Shown here one piece after another: positions 1-11,052 of a DNA stretch of 64,000 bases (the stretch's first letter is position 1; each line of letters starts with the position of its first letter). Source of the stretch: Lathyrus oleraceus (taxonomy: Eukaryota > Streptophyta > Magnoliopsida > Fabales > Fabaceae). Under the pieces are notes generated by a model. It was not told where the DNA came from, made no database searches, and saw nothing but the letters and a program-made list of their open reading frames with translations. The stretch lies in the NCBI RefSeq assembly GCF_024323335.1, contig NC_066580.1:137965648-138029647 (forward strand), read 5' to 3'. The translations under genes and the position numbers were made by a program.

Positions 1-1417
1 AATTTGACAAAGTGATAGACCTCCTCAGGGGTTTTATCTGGGAACATAATCATATCAGCCTCCTTCAACTTATCGGGAAAGTCTTGAAGGGCATAGTTAG
101 TCAGCACCTCCATATTGGCGTATTTGTCCCTCCACTAGTTGTGAAGGGTTTGGAGATTATGGATAATTTCATCCCTTTGAGCAATGGCAGCTTCGGCCGC
201 ATGGCAATGTTCCTCTCAATGTCTACAGTTGTTTTTCAACTCCATGCTTGGTCATATATCCCCCTCTTCAGGTTCTTGATTTGCTTGCAAGCTCGTCCAA
301 GGTTGAACTGCTCACGCAAGATGCTTCGGTGAATCTTCTCTCTTTCTAATTGTTCCTTAGCTAATAGGTCCTTACAATCCTTGAGAGTGGTCCTTAGCTA
401 GAAGATTTGGGCTTTATAGTATTCCCTCGCTTCTTTCTTCATATTATTTTACCTCTCGATAGTCTTTTCAAGGTCCTTGATAGTTCGGAACGCTTGATCC
501 AACTTATCGTTGTGGAAGTCTAGCTCAGAATTAGCTCCTTGCAGAGCTCCACTAACCCAAACTCTTTGGCCTTCGGCTATTCGGAGCCTCTTCTTGTTAT
601 CCTCAAACTTTTCATAAACTTTCTTACCCTTATCTTCCAAGACGTGGTTACGTTCCTTGGCACAGTTGATTTGGACTCGTAATTGAGTATTCTCCAACTC
701 AAGCTCTTTGATTTGGTTGGTAAGCTTGTCCATGTCCTCTTGTAGGATAGGCTTAGGTTCGGGCATCAATCGAAATGAAGAAGGGTCAAATAGAAACGAC
801 ATTTTAACAACCCTAGCCCTCTCTTTTACCCATACATAGTAGGGTTCCTTGGCTAGGATGTTCTTCTTACCCCGTTCTTGGTCAATACAGACTATGTTTG
901 TCCAAGCTTTTCACACTCTCTTCACATTTTAATCGAGTGGATCCATAATATTGATGACAAAAGGAATGGAATATCTTTCCTCAGAAGGACTCAACATGGT
1001 GTACCCCAATTATCTTTGGAGTAAAGCGGGGTTGTAGTTAATACAACCTTGCGTTCCTATTAAGGGTATGTTTGGGAACCCTCGGCATCTTACAATGACT
1101 TCTTTCGTATCCCACTCTCTCTTGTACCCTAAAATAGAGTCGGTGGAGAGAGAAGCAAATTTTTGAGGCCATGTCAAATTGCTTTGAGTAAAAGGTCCAC
1201 GTTGAGGCACGCGGTCCCTCATCCACAGATGCAATAGAGGAGCACAACAAAGTAAAATACCTCATTTCTTCTCATGCCTTGTATGAAAGGTGTGATAGAA
1301 GTCAGCAAGTAGAAAAGGCACCAGATTCATTGTTATAAATACTTCAATCACCAAGTGATCCATGAACTTGTCCATATTTGGGAAGAGAAAAATTCCATGA
1401 ATCAGGAGTGCCAAGGT
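1..1417 (-). pseudogene. Decayed DUF7745-type retroelement ORF1, C-terminal part
   Basis: Read on the minus strand this stretch encodes, over several broken frames, a protein of the legume DUF7745 type, the extra ORF often found between the primer-binding site and gag in Ogre-like elements. Near 1,420-1,010 are the blocks FLFPNMDKF, FLLADFYHT, CCAPLLHLW and FPNIPLIGTQGCINYNPAL. From 802 to 449 there is a heptad-rich coiled coil (EDMDKLTNQIKELELENTQL). From 140 to 1 follows a tail with NYALQDFPDKLKEADMIMFP. Frames shift near 1,260, 1,010 and 230 and stops occur, so it is not functional. The N-terminal third is missing: the similarity ends at 1,418, where an LTR head of opposite orientation begins. 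The gene runs off the left edge. The molecular role of this ORF is unknown. Confidence 0.7.
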
Positions 1418-1784
1418 TGTGCCGTACCCCAAAATTTGCCCTTCCCATTTTCACTTTTCATCTGACCCATGACTTAAGATTCATCTGCATTCATCCATTA
1501 TGCATCATGCATTCATGTTAATACAATCCCATAGATTCAAAGCTTATGGTTAATCCCAAATAGGGTTTTGCTGGAGGAATACAAACTCTAATTTACGCCT
1601 CTTAGTTAACTGAGATCAACTGTTGACTTTATGGTTAACTAGTTGACCAAAGTCAACCATCCATTCCTAAGTCCATATTGTCTCAACTTTAATAACATCG
1701 ATCATATGAAATGCAGTGTGCATGAATGCATGGTGATGCATGTAAAAATGTTTTATTTTTATTTTTTTAAGGAACACTTAAAAT
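1418..1784 (+). repeat. LTR head fragment, Ogre-like, plus orientation
   Basis: The sequence starts TGTGCCGTACCCCAAAATTT, close to the TGTTGTACCCCAAAATTTGCC found at the start of the complete Ogre-like solo LTR (minus strand, 34,268 downward). It also holds the GTTGACCAAAGTCAACC block also seen near 57,760 in another Ogre-like LTR. Only about 370 bp are present, far short of a complete LTR, so this is a truncated piece. It separates two decayed DUF7745-type ORFs. The right boundary is approximate; it merges into AT-rich sequence that looks like the 3' noncoding tail of the next ORF. Confidence 0.5.
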
Positions 1785-3990
1785 ATGTTATTACACATTT
1801 TTTTAGAATATGAACACAATAAAAATAACTTTATTCATAAATCTAAAGCAAAGGTTTGTACGGGGATGATGCCCACTGACAATAATACATCAAGTAATAA
1901 AAACGAAAGACAAATTCTTAAAAGAACACAAAAACTAGAGTGGTGCCTCCATGGCCTTCTTCATATGGGCCTTAAACTCCTTCAACATGACATCACATAA
2001 CCTGATAAACTCAAGTACTTCTTAGGGAGTGTTGTGGAAGTTTGCAACACCATCAACTCTTTTCTACATCCTATGGGTGTCTCGAACCAAGTTGTTAGCG
2101 AACTCTACCAGATTGGAATGTTCAACCCTCCATGCTTCTGCCCGGTCACCTTGTTTATGAACAATGACTTAAGCAGCAGTTGCGAGGTCCCTTAGGTGCT
2201 GGATTTCTCCTTCTAACTGTGGGTCCTGAGCTGTCAGGACTTCGTGATCTTGGTTTTGAAGACGCACATGCTCTCTAAGGTTTAAGAGCTTTTGGTAGAT
2301 CCTCCTCTAATTAATTGGTAGCATCTGCTAAACTTCTATCCTTAGTTGTCATTATCTCGCAGCAGCATCTTGAGATTCTGCTAGTGCCCTTTTGAATCCC
2401 CGAATTTGAATCAACACAACGTTGTCTCTCTCTTCTTGTTCCCATACGGATAACTCCCATGACCTCTTCCACCTTTGAACTTCATCTCGGGCTTCCTTTA
2501 ATTTACTATTGGTATTTTTAGAGTTAACTCCGATGCTGAATAAGCCTCCTAAAGTTTTTTATCTTTTGCTTTTTTCAGTGGTTCTTTTCGTAGGTTGTGT
2601 CGTAAAGACTATGCTCTAAGATTTCCTTATCCTGTTCTAGCCTAGTAATATTGGCTTTGAGACAATCAACCTCCTTGATGGATATTGGAATAAGGTCAGG
2701 TATGTTTGGGACATAAGTTCAGTCTATCACAAAAGGTAGCTTAATTAAACAGACCATTTCCTTAACCCAAGGGGTGTTGAATTCTTCGAATGAAGTATCC
2801 TTCCTCTTTAGATTGTTTTCCTTTACATGCACCTTTTCCCATGCACAAGTAACCTTTCTAAGCAGTTCTTTGTGTGAGGTCTCTCCCCCATGCAAGATAA
2901 ACTCCTTCAGCTCGTCTTCCTTAGGCCTCTCCCACATGGGATGGCCCAACTGTCTTAGAGCCAATACAAGATTGTAATTAATGAACCCTTTGGAACCAAT
3001 AAGGGGTACATTTGGGAAATTCCCACAACTGATAATTATATCCTCGGCGTTTATCTTCTTCGGGTACTAGAGGATTGATCCTTCATTGAGGGACATAAGC
3101 TTTTGAGCCCAAGCACGGTTACCCTTGGTCTTTATCATATGGATGTCTTTATAAAGGTGCGAGGCAAACCATTGGTACAACAACGGAATGCAACAACACA
3201 GTGATCCCTTCTCTTTACTATGGCAGATGCTCATGGTGTAATATACATCAGCCAGCAGAGCGGGCACTGAATCTACCTCTAGATTCTTCACAGCCCAAAA
3301 GATATTGATAGCAACGGCATCAACAAAGTCACTCACATTAGGTAAAAGTACTATCCCAAATATTACCAAAGCTAAGACGTCAACATAGGACCCCCATCTT
3401 TTTGTCCCATCCATTCTTCGGGCTACTCCCTCCAAGTAACTTCTCTTGAGACCTTGGATGTCTCTGTCTTCTTTGTAGTGTGGCAGAAGGTCCTTGATGG
3501 GTATCCCTAAAGTCATAGCTAATTCCCTAGGCTTTACTTTTTGCCTCATTCCCATGTAGGGTCCCTTTCTATCTTCAGGGATGTCCAAGTATAACCCAAA
3601 CTCTTCTAGCGTAGGGGGCTAGGAGAAAGTCTTGAAACAAGAAACACCATAGAGGTGGATTATAGAATTAGGCCAATGAAGTGATTGCCTCTACCTTTAC
3701 AGGGATTCTTAAGAGATCAAGAATCCTCCTATATTTGAGTGTAAACTTTCTCTGAATGGTGTTGGGCATCAGCCCTTGAAGAACCTTTAAGCTTTGGAGA
3801 TCTGGCATGGTTGCCTTGATACATAGGGTTATCCTTTTATTTGAATTCATTTCCATCAAGTACCTACAACTGATTTTGAAATTCCCTAAATGATGGTAAA
3901 TATATGCAAGAAGGTTTATTTTAATGCAAATGGCATGATGATATGAATGCCTTTTGACTTTAAAGTTTTTTTTTGTTGGGATAATCATGT
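1785..3990 (-). pseudogene. Decayed DUF7745-type ORF1 of the Ogre-like element
   Basis: On the minus strand, just downstream of the Ogre-type primer-binding site, broken frames encode a near full-length DUF7745-type protein. The likely start is the Met near 3,855 (MEMNSNKRITLCIKAT). Next come a block ending near 3,670 (RRILDLLRIPVKVEAITSLA), a frameshift, PPTLEEFGLYLDIPEDRKGP near 3,620-3,560, and the core at 3,588-3,067 with VLALVIFGIVLLPNVSDFVD and CCCIPLLYQWFASHL. A further piece lies at 2,964-2,719 (ALRQLGHPMWERP). From 2,700 to about 2,000 a coiled-coil region follows, with many stops. The 3' noncoding tail is about 1,785-1,990. The protein's role is unknown; its position after the LTR and PBS fits ORF1 of Ogre elements. 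It is inactive. Confidence 0.72.
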
Positions 3991-4643
3991 AAGTATGCCC
4001 TATATTGGGTAGGCTTCTTAAGATTAGGTTGGATCTACGGTTAGACTACCCAATTCCCTCACTGGTAGATTATAAAGCTTTGGGTAAGAAAATAGCCCTA
4101 GAGTCATGGATTATACCCTTATTTTACCGTGAGAAGGAGAAAACCTTCCTATGGTAATCCTTTAGGATAAGTCTCATCTAGGTGGGAGCTTAGTAACAAC
4201 CCCTACAGGTTGATAACATAAGGTCACCCCGATTTGAGGGTGTTCTAAAAGAGGTCCCTAGAGTCATAGACCAAATTCAAAGTTCCATCATGAAGAAGTG
4301 CTAGCCTTCTCATAACAAATCTTTTGAATTGATCTACTATAGGTGGAATCATCATCAAAGACCCCATGGGATGGGAACCCTAGTGGCCAAGACAGGATGA
4401 CCCCTTACTTAAGCTTATTATTTTTTCTCAAGCATGGGTTTTAGCTTCTCACACAGTATCAATCCCAACCAATGATATGACAGTTTAATATAAGAGAATA
4501 ATAAGGAGCATAAAATATAAAATAAAATAAGTAAATGAGAAGCGGTAAAAAAATAATAATAATAAAAGCAAGCAAACCAAGACAACACACAAAACCTTAA
4601 AATTGGAGGTTAGGATGGACTCTCTATAGAGAAGTATAAGACG
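3991..4643 (-). other. 5' leader of the Ogre-like element, noncoding
   Basis: This is the sequence between the primer-binding site and the decayed ORF1 on the minus strand. I see no coding potential longer than chance. It is presumed untranslated leader; the assignment rests only on position. Confidence 0.45.
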
Positions 4644-4661
4644 TCCCCAACAGAGTCGCCA
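4644..4661 (-). other. Primer-binding site, tRNA-Arg type
   Basis: The minus strand reads TGGCGACTCTGTTGGGGA, the primer-binding site type used by Tat/Ogre Ty3-gypsy elements and attributed to tRNA-Arg. It lies two bases inside the LTR edge at 4,664, as expected for first-strand priming, and fixes the element's orientation as minus. Confidence 0.8.
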
Positions 4662-4663
4662 GC

Positions 4664-7600
4664 TGATGTGGCTGAAAAAATGACAGAGTCGCCACCATCC
4701 TTTATTCATTCCTAAGGAACATGGGAATAATGATAAAACCTAATATTTAAGGGCGAGAGACTAGGTTCGAGAGTCAGTTTAGTAAGGGGAAGTTGTTAGA
4801 CACCCCTTACCTCCATTGTACTCAATGAGATTCTCCTACAATTCTAGGGTTAGTGTGTATTTCTAAGGTGTTTGTTTGATTACTAATTAACTATTAATTA
4901 TTTATTATACTTACCAAAGATATTTGATTTGAATTAATGGGAGACCCAAAATGGTGTTTTATAATTGTACTCGCTAGAGTTTACAACTCTATATCTACGT
5001 ACCTTCGCATTAGATGAAGGATCAGAGTACCGTATTTCTTCTTGAAAATGTTGGTCGGTTGGTTGTTTTTATCCCTTGAGAAGTCCTCACGCATCGGGAG
5101 CGGAGAAGTACTTGATTTTAAAAATGCCTCAATACGCTAGGATAGAGGTCTTACGATTTAAAGTGAGTTTGAATTGATTTTATCCCTTTATCCCTTGCAA
5201 AAATATTATTTTAATTTATTTAAGAAAATAAATTAGGAATCATAATTTTGTCTTAGGCATAACCCTTTATCCCAGTTTTAAACCCCAATTTAACCCTTGA
5301 AAATGCCATAGTTTTATCCCAAATCGTATCCCATGTCTTTGTCCCATTTTTATTTTGAAAATATCACTTAATTTAATTAATAAAAATATATTAAATATGA
5401 TGTAATAATATAATACAAAATAAATCAAATTATATAAATTAAATTAGATGTCAGGAGGCATATCCCCTATCCCTATTTTATCCCATTTTTTATATCCCTT
5501 AAAACCCTAAAAATTATCCCTGATTCTATCCCATAATTCTTGATTTAATTAACTCTAATAATGATATAACCCTAATTAATTAGAATATTACTATTATAAT
5601 TAATAAAATTAAATAAATAAATATCATGACTAAATAAATGACAAAAAAACTAATTTTATTTTTAATTGAATTAACCCTAAATATTGAATAGATAAATTTT
5701 AATTAATTAACTAAAAAGAAAATAAAACAAGGGGGTGTCTTTTATACTGGATTAACAAATTGGCCAATGTTGGGGGTGTGAACAACAATGGAGGAGGGGC
5801 CCATATCCGTAAGAAGCCCAATATGGTCCATGGTGTACTCGGGAGAGTCTAGGGTTGACTCTCTACTGAGTTCGTTAGATGCGCTGACCACTTGGTCAGC
5901 AAGATGGGTTTACGGACTTTGGATGTAAGGTCAACCAAATGGAAGGGCATGATCTCGGGTCAACTCAAAGAGCACCATATACTTAGCCTCATCAGATGAG
6001 TCAAATTCAACTCATCTGATGGCTTCGGATGGGGACATGTGTAGGAGAACAGGGGGATCCAGGGGTGAGGTATAAGAACCTAGTCCCTTTAGAAATGGTT
6101 CACTTCCATTTATTCTTTCTCTCTCTCTGAGCCTCTCTCTTCTCTCTTCCCTTCGCTTTCTCGACCACTATTTTTTCCACCCTAAACCATCCTGGAACCA
6201 CTGCCTTCAATCGTGCTCTTCATGTTCACCAGGAACATGAAGAACATCCACCCCAAAAACCGACCACCGTTGTCTCCCTTCCCACCGTAACCTCCAGATC
6301 TCCGATTAAAGTCCAATCGGGATCTTCAACTGGTGTCCATCCGGATGATGAACACCTACCTAGAACCCTTCAAACCTAAGAACCCTAACCCTAAAGAGAT
6401 GAACCTTCATCTTCTTCGTTCATCCCAACCCCAACCTTACCTAGATCGAACCCTAAATTACCCATAATTAACTTAAACCATCACCAAACCACAAATCTCA
6501 AACCCCTGGATCTCAACCAAACATCAAACAATAATTTTACCTTAAACATATCACAAACCAAAAAAAATCTATTTATTTGAACCCTAATCCCCAAGTTTTA
6601 ACCCCAATCATCATACACATATAACAAATGAATCATCAAACAACAATAAGCACGAGTCAGAATTCTACCAACCTACGGAGAAGAGTCTCTCCGGCTAAAA
6701 GGTAACAATCTTTAACTTATTTTTACTATTTCTGTCTTTCCCCTGCCTTCTCTAACTTCTTCTTTTTTCTTCGTGTGAGGTACTGTTGAATTGATGGAGG
6801 CTAAGTTTAGAGGAATTAGGGTTTCAGTGTAAAATCCTAATCTCAGTTTAATTCGAGCTTTGGTGAAGGATTGAAATTTGCAGCAACTGAAGTATTTCCT
6901 TAGGGTTTTCTTCTATGTCACCAATTATGTTTAATATTTAGGTTTATATAGATTAATTTTAGGTTAAGTTATTCAATTAGATTGGTTCATTTAGGAAAAT
7001 TAGAATTTGATTTGATTGTAGTTTTATTAGATTTTGATTTTGTTCAAAAATAGATTTAGGATTCCAAATTGTAACTGATATTTGTAATGTATTTGGTCTG
7101 AGTTTGAATGTAATCTCCGATTCGAAATGTATCTGGATTCAATAATAGAAAAAAATGATTGAATTTGATTTTGATTTTTTTGATCCGTTTTGGTTCCTCA
7201 CTGCGGGCAGATATAGGGTTTTCAAATTGGGGTATGTTGGGGATGAACACACGTCACCCTTGACCCGATCAGATGATGATGATGGGTCTTACTTGGCCCA
7301 GTTGGAACTTGGGTCATCCCCTTGACCCAATTATGTTGAGGCCCGAATAGAACTAACTCCAATTCCAAATTTAAACAAAAACCCAATTGTAAAACAAAGT
7401 TCCGAAAATAAAAAATAAAACCTAATTAAATAACAAGTTAATTATTTATTTAAATTGATAATTTAACTCATATCCACTTAAAAAAAATATAATTAACCTA
7501 TTAATCTGACTTAATTAGAAGTCAATTAAAAAACTAATTAATTTAAAATCCTAAATTAATTAACATTTTATTAATCTAATTATAAATTAATAAATTCAAT

Positions 7601-7891
7601 TAATTTTATCACTAATATTAATCCATATTTAATTAATCTAATTAATCCTATTACTAATAACAAGATATTAAATAACCATTTACACCAATAAAACAAGTCA
7701 TCAACAACTAATCTAATTTTCGTGATGATATTAACCTACTAGTTATTTGAAAATGGGATTAATGGTTTAGAAAAGTCAAAATGGTCTTCCTTTGACTTTT
7801 CAGGTTATTGGAGTTGACCAGATGACTTGCAGGGGAAGCAAAAAAAGTTAGTGATTTTCATGAATAGGGTGTTCAAATTTTGGGGTAAACA
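4664..7891 (-). repeat. 5' LTR of an Ogre-like Ty3/gypsy element
   Basis: A 3,228-bp LTR read on the minus strand. It starts TGTTTACCCCAAAATTTGAA at 7,891 and ends ...CATCA at 4,664, two bases before the primer-binding site. Within it, a sense TATA-like box TATATAAACC lies near 6,950 on the minus strand. On the plus strand, GAGGTATAAGAAC near 6,080 is followed by a CT-rich leader (6,110-6,160) facing the opposite way. The partner LTR lies outside the window, so no target-site duplication can be checked. Length and head sequence fit the Ogre family, although the complete Ogre-like LTR at 28,767-34,268 is longer and clearly a different subfamily. Confidence 0.72.
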
Positions 7892-8656
7892 AGAGTCATA
7901 TCCAAAAGCACACACTAAGAGAACGTTGTAGCAGCAACATAATGTTTCCTCATAAGCTTCTAAAGAGTGAATCAACGCATAAGCAGAAAGATCATTGCAA
8001 CAACAACTTGAACATCTTTCAGAACTTCTCATGATTGGCGCATAAGTTGAATTGGAACACATTGTTCAGAAACTGATGACGTTGAACGTCATATACTCAG
8101 AATCAGAACTGGTTGTTAAAGCTACACAATAACAAACCATTAGGGTACCAAAATTATTCTCACATAAATACAACATTGTTATCATCAAAACTCAATGTAT
8201 AGATGCATCTAAACAAGTTTGGTTATGGTATTCTTCTTCTCCTTCAAGTCCTTGTTCTCCTTATCTCACATTTGTCTCTCCTTTTCCAATTGCACAACTT
8301 CTATGTACTAACAAGTTTGACTCCTCTCACATATTCTACTAATTTTAACCTAAAATATAATTAATTCCCTTTTTCACACTTTTTACCCTTCCATTAATCT
8401 CTATTTTCATCATTTTCTCTTATTTTTCTAATAATTCTACCTTTTTCCCAATATCACTATCTATTTTATTATTATTCTATCATTTTAATCAAATAAAATT
8501 AACTAAAATTCTATTGAACCCCCAAAAATTACATAACATATGCCATCACCAAAAGAAATATTTAAAGGTATATCAAATCACCCAAATAATTACATAAAAC
8601 AATGAAAATCCAATTAAATAAATTAATTGAATTCAGTGTATTACACCCATGGGGAA
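7892..8656. other. AT-rich noncoding stretch
   Basis: Between the Ogre-like LTR and the minisatellite I see no gene, RNA or element boundary. It includes a pyrimidine-rich tract (8,220-8,480). The last bases (CACCCATGGGGAAA) look like a degenerate partial first unit of the 50-bp repeat. Confidence 0.5.
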
Positions 8657-9206
8657 AATTACATGTGTTAGATCCCCAAGATAGGATCTTTGACGCCCAT
8701 AGAGGCAATTATATGCACTGGATCCTCAAGATGGGATCCTTCCCACCCATAGAGGCAAATACATGCGTTGGATCCCTAAGATGGGATCCTTGCTGCTCAT
8801 AGAGGAAATTACATGCATTGGATTCCCAAGATGGGATCCTTGCAGCCCACATGGGCAATTACATGCGTTGGATCCCCAAGATAGAATCCTTGTCGCCCAT
8901 AGAGGCATTTACATACACTGGATCCCCAAGATGGGATTCTTGTTGCCCATATAGAAAATAACATACATTGGATCCCCAAAATGAGATCTTTTCCGCCCAT
9001 AGAGGCAATTACATGTGTTGGATCCCTAAGATGGGATCTTTGTCACCCATAGAGGCAATTACATGCATTGGATCCCCAAGATGGGATCCTTGTCGCCCAC
9101 AGAGGAAATTATATATGTTGAATCCCCAAGATGGGATCTCTAATTCCCATGGAGTCTACTACGCTGGATCCTCAAGGTTGGGTCCTTGTTGCCAGTAAGG
9201 GTAATT
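8657..9206. repeat. Minisatellite, 11 units of exactly 50 bp
   Basis: The phrase AATTACATG..TTGGATCCCC starts at 8,657 and recurs every 50 bp (8,707, 8,757 and so on to 9,157) with no length change, giving eleven units that differ only by substitutions. Each unit contains GGATCCCCAAGATGGGATCC, which can fold as a 7-bp stem (GGATCCC/GGGATCC) around a 6-base loop. Because 50 is not a multiple of 3, short ORFs in this block are by-products of the repeat, not genes. Confidence 0.93.
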
Positions 9207-9477
9207 AAAAATAGTGAATCCCCCTGAAAACAGATTATCTCCATCTCAAAAACAGCCACAACGATAAATGCAAAACAACAAACCAATTAACGGTAAAGAC
9301 GACTAACATAAAAAGGCGCCCTAGAGGGATATCGCTGTTCCAAATGGTTACAAAAGCCCCCGAATGGGTCAAAAGAAATACAACAAAGGAAGGAACAAAA
9401 GACAAAAATCCACATAGACCTAACATCATTCTCCTTGGGATACTTCCTCCATAACAACATGCTCCTACTGGGGACTT
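9207..9477 (-). other. Presumed 3' noncoding tail of decayed gag-like gene
   Basis: No open frame of note. It lies directly after the stop of the minus-strand gag-like pseudogene and is probably its 3' noncoding part, by position only. Confidence 0.35.
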
Positions 9478-11052
9478 TCAGGCTCGCCGCCCTCCCGGCC
9501 GCACCTTCCCCGTGAGCAAAAGGACACTCAATTTAAGATAAATTGTTGCCTTCTCATCTACCATCACCCCATCTTTCACGACATTGAAATTATTTAATAA
9601 ACTCAGGTCGATAGTGGGGTACAAAAAAAAGACTTGCTCCTTGGCACGCTTAAAGTATACGCCAGTAGTAGACAACATTTCATCGATCAAATATGATACA
9701 TCATTCTCTAAACCTTTATGGCAAAGGAGAATTACATCCAAAGAGTCCTATAGAGACTTTTTCTTAATAGATATCTCCATGGCCTTGGCCTGGGTTTCCT
9801 TCAACCTCTTCTCTTATTTTTCCTCATCTTGCTAAAGGGACTACAACATCTAGCCTCTAGTTCGCTAGTAGCCTTGTCATACCTTCCCCGTTTGACATCC
9901 TGAAGCATAAATTCCCTTAGTAAAAGGGTATCTTTAATATTCATAATGGCCGAAGAGGATTATGAACACATGGCTTGATACTCAGTAGGGAACTCCTTGG
10001 AAAAGGGGATGTGTTAACCTTTGAAGCGGAGAAGGTCGTAACTAACATCGTTCCACCATAGCGAACGAGTCTTGCCTCCAATAAGCTTTGTCACCAAAAT
10101 AACAACTGAAGGGGACCCCTCTCCCAGCCTTTAAGCCGTATCCTCTAGTAACTCCGAGGTCGAGGCCTTAACCACCCTCTTCTGCCTACAGAAGGTAAAA
10201 CCCCCAGGGTGGCATTTTGGACTATTGGCACCTGAACCGACAGACTTGATTCTCTCCCATCTCTGTCTGCACTCTTCGACTGAGGTCTTATCCATTTGGC
10301 CTACATAAACAAAACATAGGTCATGAAAGGAACATAAGGGCCAACAAACCAAGAGAAAACAAAATGCGTTTACCTATATAGGCGGCAAGGTGCTCGACCT
10401 CCCCGCCACAGATTAATTGCTTCCCAATAGTTCATAACTTTGAACTGCCATAGAAAGCGAACGTTCCTTCTCTCTTTAAGGGATAAGAACGTCCATTCGT
10501 AGCCTATAACTATCGTCGGGTCATCAGTCCATGATAACGGAAACAAGGACGCCATCAGTACCCAACATTCCAAGAGAATCCTTTTGCCCCCTCACTCGGA
10601 CAAACTTATCTTTCCAATGTTTATAGTCATTGGAGTGAGAGGTAAAAAGACCCTTTGTCCATCGATTGCTCATGGTCACACAACTAATTTTTATCGGTTT
10701 GGTAACAAAGAAAGAGAAAAGACCCCTCATATTCAGGTTGATGTCTATCCCCTTACAAACCATCTTGGAAGCCATATTATAGACCCAGTTGTTCGAAAAT
10801 AGTTGAGAGGGAGAGACATTGAGGACCTTGAGAATCTCGATGGAAAGACCATAAAGAGGAAAAACGAAACCCATGTCCTTAATAAATGGAGGATAAAAGT
10901 AGATATCGAGGTGACGGGCGAAGTCACCCTCTCTGATGGTAGACAAATCTCTAGGATAACCCGGTCTTCATCCCCCGAGGAAGAAACATTCACTCCCGAC
11001 CTAAAGGCATGAATTTGTTCCTAAAAAATATAAGTATAGATGAAGTCATTAG
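9478..11052 (-). pseudogene. Decayed gag-like gene with 'putative gypsy type transposon' domain
   Basis: The minus strand encodes, in three or four broken frames, a protein resembling the plant 'putative gypsy type transposon' family (Pfam PF04195 type). The N-terminal part (11,020-10,524) has FPLYGLSIEILKVLNVSPSQ followed by LFSNNWVYNMASKMV and LFSFFVTKP. A second block (10,573-10,370) has FPLSWTDDPTIVIGYEW. The C-terminal part (10,350-9,478) contains KRVVKASTSELLEDTA and ends with a charged segment. Frameshifts and stops show it is dead. The chromovirus insertion at 11,053 cuts its 5' end; the coding sequence continues at 38,061, since the same 5-bp ATTAG flanks the insertion. These proteins are thought to be gag-like or accessory proteins of nonautonomous retroelements; the exact role is unknown. 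Confidence 0.62.

Noticed and set aside
8602..9198. Several overlapping short frames on both strands with repeated Trp-Ile-Pro-type peptides
   Set aside because: They arise from the 50-bp tandem repeat, whose period shifts the frame at each unit.
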